Shown here piece by piece: positions 33,989-41,821 of a stretch of DNA of 57,912 nt. The notes beneath the pieces were generated by a model. The model searched no databases. It was not told where the DNA came from and saw only the letters and a program-made list of their open reading frames with translations. How positions within the stretch are numbered: the stretch's first letter is position 1; every line of letters begins with the position of its first letter. Origin of the DNA: Christensenella sp034926635 (GTDB lineage Bacteria; Bacillota; Clostridia; Christensenellales; Christensenellaceae); assembly GCA_034926635.1 (NCBI GenBank), contig JAYFQX010000009.1:1-57912 (forward strand), in the 5' to 3' direction. Made by a program: the position numbers and the translations under genes.

Positions 33989-35089
33989 TTAGTCTTCCCG
34001 CAGCTGTACCGGCAAAATCAGATATTCATACATATCAGAATTTTCTTGTTTTACAATACACGGGCTCACGCTGGTATTATATTGCATTAAAACTTCAGGA
34101 TCATCGACACATTTCAAAACATCCAGCACATATTTTGCATTAAAAGCAATTTTTAGGTCTTTCCCTTCTGTAATTACAGGAATTTTTTCATCAATATTCC
34201 CCATTTCCGAATTTGAGGATATATTTAAGTTTTTATCCGTAATTTCAAATTTAATGACATTATTGCTTCCTTCACGCGCTAAAATAGAAGCCCTTTCAAT
34301 ACTGTCTTTCAGCATACCCGTTTCCACTTTTACGCTGGTTGCACAATCCTTTGGAAGTAGGTTTTTATAATTGATGTAATCTCCTTCCAGCAATCGCGTG
34401 AATATCTGCGTATGATTAGCCTCAAAAAGCGCCATATTTCCGCTGATAGATATTTTTACATTTTCTTCGGTATCTTCTATAATCCTCGAAACTTCGCGCA
34501 GTGTCCGTGCGGGAATCACACAACTCTTTTCAATATCAGAAATAGCCTGCTGTCTTCTGACCGCCATGCGATACCCATCGAGTGCTACTAAAGTAAGGGA
34601 ATCTTTTCCAATATCAAACAATAAACCCGTTAAAATCGGTTTATCTTCGCTGACTGCTGCCGCAAAAAGCGTTTGATTGATCATGCTGCGCAGCATATTC
34701 TGCGGAATTTTAATTTGTTCTTTCTTTTCCAAAACAGGAAAAGCAGGAAACTCTTCCGGATTCATCTGCTGCAGTACGACATTGGAATTCAGGCAGCTGA
34801 TCTCTACGGAATTTTCCCCCATGCTTTTAAAATTGACATCGCTGTCGGGAAAACGATTGATAATTTCGTATAAAAGTCTTGCGGGAATCGCCGCTTCCCC
34901 TTCCTGCGCTATCTGCGCATCAAGTTCTGTTTTAATAGAGAGCGCAATATCCGTTGCCTTCAGCGTAATATTTTCCTGCGAGCAAGAAAACAGGATGCAT
35001 TCCAGAATAGATTTTTGCATTTTGGAAGCGGCTCTGTTTACCGTGCCAATCGCTGTGAGTAAATTTGCTTTCGAACATGTGAATTGCAT
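33989..35089 (-). CDS. dnaN: DNA polymerase III beta subunit (sliding clamp)
   Basis: A 366-residue three-domain clamp. MQFTCSKANLLTAIGTVNRAA at the start, MRSMINQTLFAAAVSEDKPILTGLLFD in the middle (in part RSMINQTLFA) and YLILPVQLRED at the end (the canonical MPMRL pocket strand) fit DnaN. It tethers polymerase to DNA as a dimeric ring. RBS GGAGGAAG lies 6 bp before ATG. Confidence 0.97.
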   Translation of the reverse strand: MQFTCSKANLLTAIGTVNRAASKMQKSILECILFSCSQENITLKATDIALSIKTELDAQIAQEGEAAIPARLLYEIINRFPDSDVNFKSMGENSVEISCLNSNVVLQQMNPEEFPAFPVLEKKEQIKIPQNMLRSMINQTLFAAAVSEDKPILTGLLFDIGKDSLTLVALDGYRMAVRRQQAISDIEKSCVIPARTLREVSRIIEDTEENVKISISGNMALFEANHTQIFTRLLEGDYINYKNLLPKDCATSVKVETGMLKDSIERASILAREGSNNVIKFEITDKNLNISSNSEMGNIDEKIPVITEGKDLKIAFNAKYVLDVLKCVDDPEVLMQYNTSVSPCIVKQENSDMYEYLILPVQLRED

Positions 35090-35208
35090 TTCGGCTTCCT
35101 CCGTTTTTTATTAAATATATATGTATTAGTCGTATGTATTAGGGGGTGTGCATAGTGTGTATAAGCACTTTTTTTTGCAGTACACCCGTGTTTTTCGTTC
35201 TTTTCTAT

Positions 35209-35321
35209 TGTGGATTAACCTTGTTTAAAAAAGGCTTATCCGGTGAATGCTGTGGGTAAGGACTGTGAAATGAGAAAATCAGTAATCCTTTTTCATAAAT
35301 ACCAGATAAAAAATATCCACA
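35209..35321. other. oriC: DnaA-box cluster between dnaA and dnaN (oriC part)
   Basis: Boxes close to TTATCCACA (either strand): TGTGGATTA (35209), TTATCCGGT (35236), TGTGGGTAA (35251) and ATATCCACA (35313). They stand in an AT-rich 234-bp gap. Together with the cluster upstream of dnaA this is a bipartite origin layout as in B. subtilis. Confidence 0.75.
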
Positions 35322-35323
35322 AT

Positions 35324-36730
35324 TTATCCCTTAACCCGTGCCTCTATATCCTCAATGACTCTTTGTAATTCCATGTCTTCCTTCATCTGTTTTTTTATTT
35401 TTTCTTCTGCATATAAAACAGTGGTATGGTCTTTTTTACCAAAAAACTCCGCAATTTTCTGGTAGGGAAGATCTGTCAGATTTCGAAGAATATACATTGC
35501 AATTTGACGCGGAAAAGCAATCTCCCTGTTTTTTTTATGGCTTCTCAGGTCGTCTTCCTTAATATCATAATACTTGCAGATAACATCCGTCACGCTTTTT
35601 GGGGTAATCACTTTGACAGAAGGCTCTGAAAAGAAATCATTCAAAGCTTTTTGTGCGATTAAGACATCTATCTCCTGAAGAGGAGAAAATTCTTTATGGA
35701 GTTCCGCATACATGATTACTTTTTGCAGCGCACCCTCAAGAGTCCGGATATTTGAATTTTTTTGCTGCGCTATATAATGAAAAACATCATTTTGGATTGG
35801 CAGCATATCAGGATTTTGTTCCTTTAAAGCTTGTGCTTTTTTCAAAAGGATTGCTACGCGGGTTTCATAATCTGGGAGCTTGATGTCCGCAATCAATCCC
35901 CATTCAAAGCGGGAGCGCATTCTTTCTTCGAGTTTTTCCATTTCTTTTGGTGGTCTGTCCGAAGAAATTACAATCTGTTTATTCAGCTCATGCAGCGCAT
36001 TAAAGGTATGGAAAAATTCATCCTGTGTCACGTCTTTCCCCGCGATAAACTGAATATCATCCATCAATAATACATCTACATTACGGTATTTATTACGAAA
36101 TTGTTCACGAAGGTCAATGTTGGCATTGTTGTTTGTCAGCTGGATCATGCGGATCAATTCGTTAAGAAAAGTTTCGCTCGTAACGTATACAATGCTTGCA
36201 TCCGGCTTTTCTCTTAAAATATAATTGCCGATTGCATGCATTAAATGGGTCTTGCCAAGACCTACGCCTCCATATAAGAAGAGAGGATTATAGGCATGAC
36301 CGGGCGATTGTGCAACCGCAAGCGCAGCTGCATTGGCAAATTTATTAGATTCTCCTACAACAAATGTATCAAAAGTATAAGAAGGATTAAGCGTAGAACC
36401 AAGGGTTTTTTTCTGTTCTTGTTTTTTTGGAGAAGGCTTGATTTCCTCAATATCAGCGGCCTCTTGCGGTGTAACAAAAAATAAAGCAATGTTTGCGGCA
36501 GAAACCCCATAGAGTTCCTCATATGCCAGCTGCATGGTGACTTTTATTTTTTCTGCATATTTTTCCATAATCAGATTTTTATGCATAGGAGAAGAAACCT
36601 CAAAATAAAAAGCATTTTCTTCTTCAAAAATAGGCTTTAATTCTTTGATCCAGACATTAAATTGGAACATGGGAAGGTCTTCTTCCAAATAACTTAGTGT
36701 TTTTTCCCAAAGTATGTTAAATACGCTCAT
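35324..36730 (-). CDS. dnaA: Chromosomal replication initiator DnaA
   Basis: A 468-residue initiator. Domain I (~1-85) binds partners. The AAA+ domain has Walker A GGVGLGKTHLMHA, Walker B VLLMDDIQF and arginine-finger region MRSRFEWGL. Domain IV has the DnaA signature LPYQKIAEFFGKKDHTTVLYA in pieces (KKDHTTVLYA). The start is ATG 36730, after GAGGATTAGG; in-frame sequence upstream runs through DnaA boxes and is not coding. Confidence 0.97.
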   Translation of the reverse strand: MSVFNILWEKTLSYLEEDLPMFQFNVWIKELKPIFEEENAFYFEVSSPMHKNLIMEKYAEKIKVTMQLAYEELYGVSAANIALFFVTPQEAADIEEIKPSPKKQEQKKTLGSTLNPSYTFDTFVVGESNKFANAAALAVAQSPGHAYNPLFLYGGVGLGKTHLMHAIGNYILREKPDASIVYVTSETFLNELIRMIQLTNNNANIDLREQFRNKYRNVDVLLMDDIQFIAGKDVTQDEFFHTFNALHELNKQIVISSDRPPKEMEKLEERMRSRFEWGLIADIKLPDYETRVAILLKKAQALKEQNPDMLPIQNDVFHYIAQQKNSNIRTLEGALQKVIMYAELHKEFSPLQEIDVLIAQKALNDFFSEPSVKVITPKSVTDVICKYYDIKEDDLRSHKKNREIAFPRQIAMYILRNLTDLPYQKIAEFFGKKDHTTVLYAEEKIKKQMKEDMELQRVIEDIEARVKG

Positions 36731-36758
36731 GTTAAACCTAATCCTCTGTTTTAATCTA

Positions 36759-36877
36759 TGTGGATAACTTTTTGAACAAGGATTCCTTTTGCAGGAAAGG
36801 CTTTTTTGTTCCATATCCAAAAGTTATGCTTGTTTTATCCACAGACTTATCCACAAAAAATCTAAAAATGTGAATAA
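36759..36877. other. oriC: DnaA-box cluster upstream of dnaA (oriC part)
   Basis: Perfect TTATCCACA boxes at 36759-36767 (minus), 36835-36843 and 36847-36855 (plus), and a one-mismatch box TGTGAATAA at 36869-36877. AT-rich sequence follows at 36890-36970. Gene orientation diverges here, as expected of the origin. The 36731-37029 gap holds no gene. Confidence 0.85.
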
Positions 36878-37029
36878 CCATGCGGGTTATACGAATTTTA
36901 TTATATCATAACGGCATCAAAAAAGGAACGGAAAACAAAGAATCTTTTTATTGCACAAGCTCAATAAAGTGGCTGAAGAATTTGCAAAAAGACATCTCTT
37001 TATATTAGAATAAGGAAGAAAAGGATGCA

Positions 37030-37770
37030 GTGCCGCGTATGAAAAAGTTAAGAGAAATTAAGAGAGTCGGAAAGGATGCTTTTTTGCAGCAATATGGAAA
37101 AGCCGTGTTGTTGATGTTTTTGGTTTCTTTGATTCCCATTGTATCCGTGTGGGCTTTGACGATATTAGGGGTAAATTTTTTACTCAGATTATGGCTGTTT
37201 GTTCAGCTTGATTTGTTGCGTGTAATTTCTGTTACAATTTCTTTAGTGGCGCTGATCGTTTTTTTATTTTTGGCTCAGTGCGTGCTGCATGTCGGAAGTT
37301 GCAGCGCTTTTTTAACGATAACAAAAAAACAAAAAATGGAAATGTTTAAAATGTTTGACGGGTTTAAAAATTTCGGAAATTCTCTTGGTGGAATGCTGTG
37401 GATGATTTTGTGGATTTTTCTTTGGAGCTTTCTCTTTATTGTCCCAGGGATCATTAAATATTATGCTTATTTTATGACACCATACCTGTTAGCGGACAAT
37501 CCACGTGTTTTGGGCGCGGATGCGGTGGAATTATCAAAAAGGATGATGAAGGGGAAAAAAGGAAAATTATTTTTAATACAGCTTAGTTTTATCGGATGGT
37601 TTTTTTTGAGTGTTTTGACACTGGGTATTTTATGGGTTACTTATGTCGGACCTTATTTCAACAGTGTAATGGCGGAATATTATAACAAAGCAAAGGAAGA
37701 TGCGCTTATAAAAGGGTATGTAACGCAGGATGAGCTTTTGGGTGCGGAATTGCATTCTCTTGATGCATAA
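37030..37770 (+). CDS. DUF975-family membrane protein
   Basis: A 246-residue (or 243) integral membrane protein with about six hydrophobic segments. FDGFKNFGNSLGGMLWM and IPGIIKYYAYFMTPYLLADNP, followed by SKRMMKGKKGKLF, match the DUF975 family. Function unknown. Start GTG 37030 (AAAGGA 4-5 bp upstream) or ATG 37039. First gene on the plus-strand side of the origin. Confidence 0.75.
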   Translation: MPRMKKLREIKRVGKDAFLQQYGKAVLLMFLVSLIPIVSVWALTILGVNFLLRLWLFVQLDLLRVISVTISLVALIVFLFLAQCVLHVGSCSAFLTITKKQKMEMFKMFDGFKNFGNSLGGMLWMILWIFLWSFLFIVPGIIKYYAYFMTPYLLADNPRVLGADAVELSKRMMKGKKGKLFLIQLSFIGWFFLSVLTLGILWVTYVGPYFNSVMAEYYNKAKEDALIKGYVTQDELLGAELHSLDA

Positions 37771-37812
37771 TAAGAATTTATGGCAGAATCCTGCAAGAAT
37801 AGGCATTTTCTG

Positions 37813-37841
37813 TTGACACTTGAAGTCAATAAATATATAAT
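37813..37841 (+). promoter_or_regulatory. Consensus promoter of the rpmH-rnpA-yidD-yidC-jag operon
   Basis: TTGACA (37813), 17-bp spacer, TATAAT (37836-37841): a perfect sigma-A promoter. The -35 is also one arm of a palindrome TTGAC-acttgaa-GTCAA (37813-37829), a possible operator. Confidence 0.85.
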
Positions 37842-37944
37842 AATAATCGTCTTTTTGTCGATAAAAATATCGCATAAAGCATAAAATGAAATGATTGTCC
37901 GGCACGCCGGACATACAATAACACGAATTGGAGAGAAGATAATT

Positions 37945-38079
37945 ATGAAAATGACGTATCAACCTAAAAAAAGAAAACGTAGCCGTGTACACGGTTTCAT
38001 GAGCAGGATGAAAACAAAAGCCGGAAGGAATGTTCTGAGAAGGAGACGCGCAAAAGGCAGAAAAGTACTTTCCGCGTAA
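37945..38079 (+). CDS. rpmH: 50S ribosomal protein L34
   Basis: A 44-residue very basic protein (TYQPKKRKRSRVHGFMSRM, RRRRAKGRKVLSA), the standard L34. ATG 37945 lies 9 bp after GGAGAG; earlier in-frame codons have no site. It heads the operon with rnpA. Confidence 0.97.
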   Translation: MKMTYQPKKRKRSRVHGFMSRMKTKAGRNVLRRRRAKGRKVLSA

Positions 38080-38089
38080 ATCTTTTATT

Positions 38090-38470
38090 TTGAAAGTACT
38101 GACTTTGAAAAAAAACAAAGAATTTAACTTTGTTTATAGGAAAGGAAAGCCCGCCGGATCTCGCGATATGACCCTTATTTGCGCAAAAAGCAGGTATGGG
38201 GGCATAAGGGTTGGATTTTCAGTCAGTAAAAAGGTAGGCAACAGTGTGGTAAGGAATCGTACAAGGCGCCGCTTCAAAGAGGCGTTTCGTACGTTTTTAC
38301 CTGTTTTGAACGGAAATTACAGTCTTGTTTTTGTCGCGCGCGCAAGCGTAGCGGATGCGGAATTCAGTCAAATCTGCAAGCAAATGAAAAATTTGCTGAA
38401 GCGTGCTGGATTTCAACTCCCGGGAGGGGAGGAGAAGAAACATGAAAAAAGTGATATTAGCGTTCATTAG
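38090..38470 (+). CDS. rnpA: Ribonuclease P protein component
   Basis: A 126-residue basic protein with LKKNKEFNFVYRKGK, RVGFSVSKKVGNSVVRNRTRRR (shown in two parts; contains the RNR motif) and KEAFR. It assists the RNase P RNA in tRNA 5' maturation. Start is TTG at 38090, or possibly TTG at 38105 nearer the usual N-terminus; no good RBS is visible, so coupling to rpmH (10 bp away) is likely. Its end overlaps yidD. Confidence 0.93.
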   Translation: MKVLTLKKNKEFNFVYRKGKPAGSRDMTLICAKSRYGGIRVGFSVSKKVGNSVVRNRTRRRFKEAFRTFLPVLNGNYSLVFVARASVADAEFSQICKQMKNLLKRAGFQLPGGEEKKHEKSDISVH

Positions 38471-38651
38471 GTTTTATCAAAGGGCAATTTCACCATATAC
38501 GAGGGCAAGTTGCAGGTATACTCCTACCTGTTCGCAGTATGCGATTGAGGCGGTAACGAAATACGGTGCGCTGAAAGGTTCTTTTTTGGCGATCAAACGG
38601 ATTTTGAGATGCAATCCCTTCTGTGCCGGCGGATATGACCCTGTTCCGTGA
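38442..38651 (+). CDS. yidD: Membrane protein insertion efficiency factor YidD
   Basis: A 69-residue protein: IRFYQRAISPYTRASCRYTPTCSQYA, seen as AISPYTRASCRYTPTCSQY, and NPFCAGGYDPVP, the full YidD pattern. Amphipathic N-terminal helix; assists YidC. ATG follows GGAGGAG and overlaps rnpA by 29 bp. Confidence 0.95.
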   Translation: MKKVILAFIRFYQRAISPYTRASCRYTPTCSQYAIEAVTKYGALKGSFLAIKRILRCNPFCAGGYDPVP

Positions 38652-38673
38652 GAGCGTTTGGAGGAAATGAATA

Positions 38674-39657
38674 TTGAGTTTTTTATATAATAACTTTTTA
38701 TCAGATTTTTTTATGACCTGCATCAACGGAATCAACAGTCTGGTGAACGACTATGCGCTGTGCATCGTTATCATCACGATTTTGATCCGGTTATGTTTGC
38801 TTCCTTTGGATATGAAGCAAAGAAACAATGCAGCGAAGATGAGTTCGCTTGGACCAGAAATTCAGTCTTTGCAAAAACGTTATGCAAATAATCCGCAGCA
38901 GTTGCAGAGAAAGCAGCAGGAGCTTTACCGGAAAATGAATGTAAAGCCGATGCTTGGCTGCCTGCCGGCAGTCATTCAGTTGCCGATCCTGTTTGCCTTT
39001 TTTGGCGCGATGCAGGTTTTGGCAAGCCAGCAGACGGTTGCCCTAGTACTTGATGCGGCACAGTATGGCGCGCAGAGCGTCCAGCTTCCGGAATTTTTCT
39101 GGGTGCATAACTTTTGGCAGCCGGATAACGGCATGGCAAATATCTTGCCGAATGCACAGGAATTCCTTGCATTTGTACAGAGAAATACGACTTACATACC
39201 CCCGCAAACCCTTGCGTTATTGCACAGTCAGGGATTACTTGATTTTTCTTCCGGGGTTATGCAGGTTTCAACAGACGCTTATACTACGCTGACAAACCAA
39301 ATTTTAGCATCTAATGGCTTTGTGGATGCACAGGGTGTTGTTACAAATTATAATGGTTATTTCATTCTTCCGGCGTTATCGGGCGTAGCGCTTTTCCTGC
39401 AGCAGAAGTTTAACCCGGCGTCTATGAATGGCGGAATGGGTATGGGAGCAAATCCGGAGCAGGCAGAGGCACAGGGATGTTCCACCAAGATGATGCTTTG
39501 GATATTCCCAATATTCTCGGTTTATATCTGCGCAACATCAAATACGGCATTTGCTCTTTATTGGTTCACATCCAGCTTGTATGCGTTTGCACAGATGAAA
39601 CTGGTTGATTTTATCAAAAAGGCGAGGGCAAGAAAAAAGCAGATAACCGTCTCTTAA
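38674..39657 (+). CDS. yidC: Membrane protein insertase YidC/OxaA
   Basis: A 327-residue insertase lacking the large periplasmic domain of Proteobacteria. Core helices include ITILIRLCLLPLDMKQ and QLPILFAFFGAMQVL. An extended ~100-residue soluble loop (~130-230) lies before STKMMLWIFPIFSVY and FALYWFTSSLYAF. The C-terminus is basic (KKARARKKQ). No lipobox is seen. Start is TTG 38674, 9 bp after GGAGG; the nearer ATG is out of frame. Confidence 0.93.
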   Translation: MSFLYNNFLSDFFMTCINGINSLVNDYALCIVIITILIRLCLLPLDMKQRNNAAKMSSLGPEIQSLQKRYANNPQQLQRKQQELYRKMNVKPMLGCLPAVIQLPILFAFFGAMQVLASQQTVALVLDAAQYGAQSVQLPEFFWVHNFWQPDNGMANILPNAQEFLAFVQRNTTYIPPQTLALLHSQGLLDFSSGVMQVSTDAYTTLTNQILASNGFVDAQGVVTNYNGYFILPALSGVALFLQQKFNPASMNGGMGMGANPEQAEAQGCSTKMMLWIFPIFSVYICATSNTAFALYWFTSSLYAFAQMKLVDFIKKARARKKQITVS

Positions 39658-39673
39658 AAAGGGGGATATAATA

Positions 39674-40303
39674 GTGACTTATGTGGAGTCGAAGGGTAAG
39701 ACAGTAGACGAGGCGATTTTTAACGGACTAGAGCAAATGGGGCTATCCTTGGACGAGGTAGAGATCGAGATTGTCCATGAGGGAAGCAAAGGAATTTTTG
39801 GACTGGGAAAAAGCGCGCTTGTTAGGTTAAATAAAAAAGAAAAACAGCAAAGTAAGCCTGAGGAGTTTTTAAACGGGTTGTTTAACAGAATGAAGGTTGA
39901 CGCTGTTTGTGAAGTCAAAGAAGAGACCGATAAAAGTATAAAAATTGAAATCAAAGGCGAGGATACCGCGGTGCTGATCGGTCGGCGCGGAGATACGCTG
40001 GACGCATTGCAATATCTGACCGGGTTGGCGGTGAATAACGGCAGCGAGGATTATAAAAAAGTAATGCTTGATGCTGAAAATTACAGGGAAAAGCGTGAGC
40101 GAACATTGGAAAAGCTTGCAAAAAGGCTGGCAAGCACTGTTGCAAAAACGGGACGGCCTGTAACGCTGGAGCCAATGAACCCTTACGAAAGACGTATTTT
40201 GCACGCTACGCTGCAAAGTCATCCCCGAGTGGAGACGATTTCTGAAGGTGAGGAACCATATCGTCGGGTGATAATCAAGAGAAAGCGTTCCGGCGAATCT
40301 TAA
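39674..40303 (+). CDS. jag: RNA-binding protein Jag/KhpB
   Basis: The protein is 209 residues. The Jag-N domain VESKGKTVDEAIFNGLEQMG is followed by the KH domain (EDTAVLIGRRGDTLDALQYL; GRRGD is the KH loop) and the R3H domain (MNPYERRILHATLQSHPRVET in parts). Partner of KhpA in RNA binding and cell-division control. Start is GTG 39674 after GGGGGAT; it follows yidC by 16 bp and ends the operon. Confidence 0.93.
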   Translation: MTYVESKGKTVDEAIFNGLEQMGLSLDEVEIEIVHEGSKGIFGLGKSALVRLNKKEKQQSKPEEFLNGLFNRMKVDAVCEVKEETDKSIKIEIKGEDTAVLIGRRGDTLDALQYLTGLAVNNGSEDYKKVMLDAENYREKRERTLEKLAKRLASTVAKTGRPVTLEPMNPYERRILHATLQSHPRVETISEGEEPYRRVIIKRKRSGES

Positions 40304-40314
40304 TAAGAACTTTG

Positions 40315-40342
40315 AAAACCCGGCCAATGCGTCGGGTTTTTT
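40315..40342 (+). terminator. Rho-independent terminator after jag
   Basis: AAAACCCG (40315-40322) pairs with CGGGTTTT (40333-40340), followed by TT. Confidence 0.75.
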
Positions 40343-40410
40343 CAATCTCGCAACAATGGATACAGAGGCTGTTTGCGTTGTCAATGTAGGAAAAAAGAGA
40401 GGAATCGTTT

Positions 40411-41778
40411 ATGGTAGAAAGCGATACGATTGCGGCGATTGCAACACCGCCGGGTACAGGAGGCGTTGCAGTAATAAGAATTAGCGGAAGCAGCGCGCTT
40501 TCTGTTTTAAAGCGTGTGTTTTGTTTTGCCGAAGAATTCGAACATGGCAAAATGTGCTATGGCAGTATTATGCAAAACGGTGAAAGGCTGGATCGCGTTC
40601 TTGCGGTTATGTTTTATGCACCGCATTCTTATACCGGCGAAGATACGGCTGAGCTGCATTGCCACGGAAGCGCGATCGGTGTTAGTAGGATATTGGATTT
40701 TATTTTTGAATCAGGAGCGCGCCCGGCGCAGCCTGGTGAGTTTACTAAGCGTGCATTTTTGAATGGTAAAATGGATTTATCACAAGCAGAGGCAGTAGGT
40801 GATTTCATTTCTGCATCTTCCAAGGCTGGGGCGCGTGCTGCGCTTTTCCAAATGGAAGGATCTGTCAAAAATACAGTTTTGGCGTTTCAGGAAAATTTGA
40901 CCGATCTACTGGCGCGGGTAACTGCAGCGGTTGAATATCCGGAAGAAGATTTGGAAGATGAAATTTCTCTGGAAGCAATTCCCGTTTTGGAAAAGCTTGA
41001 ACAGGAAATTAATGCGCTTGCTCAAACTTTTGGAAGTGGCAGTATTTTAAAGGAAGGTCTTAATGTTGCGATCGTGGGAAAACCGAATGTGGGAAAATCT
41101 TCTTTGCTGAATGCACTGCTCGGCACAGAACGCGCGATCGTTGCGGATGTTCCGGGAACAACGCGCGACACGATTGAACAAAGTTTTACGGTTGATGGAA
41201 TTCGCATTAATATGACGGATACTGCCGGAATCAGAAGAACAAAGGATGTTGTTGAATCTCAAGGAGTAAATCGGTCTAAAGACGCGTTAAATAAGTGCAA
41301 ACTGGCGATTTTTGTGCTTGATTCGACAGGACATTTGACAGAAGAAGATGAATTTGTTTTTCAAGCGCTTAAAAAAAGTAAAATTGATGTAATGGTCGTT
41401 TTTAATAAATTAGATGCTTCTCAGAGCCTCACAGAAGAAGAGGTATTAGAGAAGTTTCCGGCGGTTCGGTATATGAAAACTTCTGCCAAAACAGGTTTGG
41501 GGATAGAAGAATTAAAAAAGTGGATTAGCGGGTATGCACGGATTGATGTTACTTCGGCTGAAGATACAATCATCACAAGCCAGCGGCATCGTTATTCCCT
41601 GCTTCAGGCATCGGAACAATTAAACGAGGCAAGACGTGCGCTTGCGGATGGTATGGATATGGATTGCGTGACCATTGATCTCAATGGCGCATGGAACAGC
41701 CTTGGCGAAATTACAGGTAATACTGTGACGGAAGATATTATCGACCGTGTATTTGAAAAATTTTGTTTGGGTAAATAA
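40411..41778 (+). CDS. mnmE: tRNA uridine-5-carboxymethylaminomethyl GTPase MnmE
   Basis: The protein is 455 residues. The N-terminal folate-binding domain (ESDTIAAIATPPGTGGVAVI) is followed by a helical domain with the inserted G domain: G1 GKPNVGKSS, G3 DTAG, G4 NKLD. The C-terminal FCLGK replaces the canonical FCIGK and keeps the catalytic Cys. With MnmG it modifies U34 of several tRNAs. RBS AGAGAGGA. Confidence 0.97.
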   Translation: MVESDTIAAIATPPGTGGVAVIRISGSSALSVLKRVFCFAEEFEHGKMCYGSIMQNGERLDRVLAVMFYAPHSYTGEDTAELHCHGSAIGVSRILDFIFESGARPAQPGEFTKRAFLNGKMDLSQAEAVGDFISASSKAGARAALFQMEGSVKNTVLAFQENLTDLLARVTAAVEYPEEDLEDEISLEAIPVLEKLEQEINALAQTFGSGSILKEGLNVAIVGKPNVGKSSLLNALLGTERAIVADVPGTTRDTIEQSFTVDGIRINMTDTAGIRRTKDVVESQGVNRSKDALNKCKLAIFVLDSTGHLTEEDEFVFQALKKSKIDVMVVFNKLDASQSLTEEEVLEKFPAVRYMKTSAKTGLGIEELKKWISGYARIDVTSAEDTIITSQRHRYSLLQASEQLNEARRALADGMDMDCVTIDLNGAWNSLGEITGNTVTEDIIDRVFEKFCLGK

Positions 41779-41821
41779 TGATATTCGTCGTTTTTTATAT
41801 GGCGGGATTTTTGGAGAGAAT

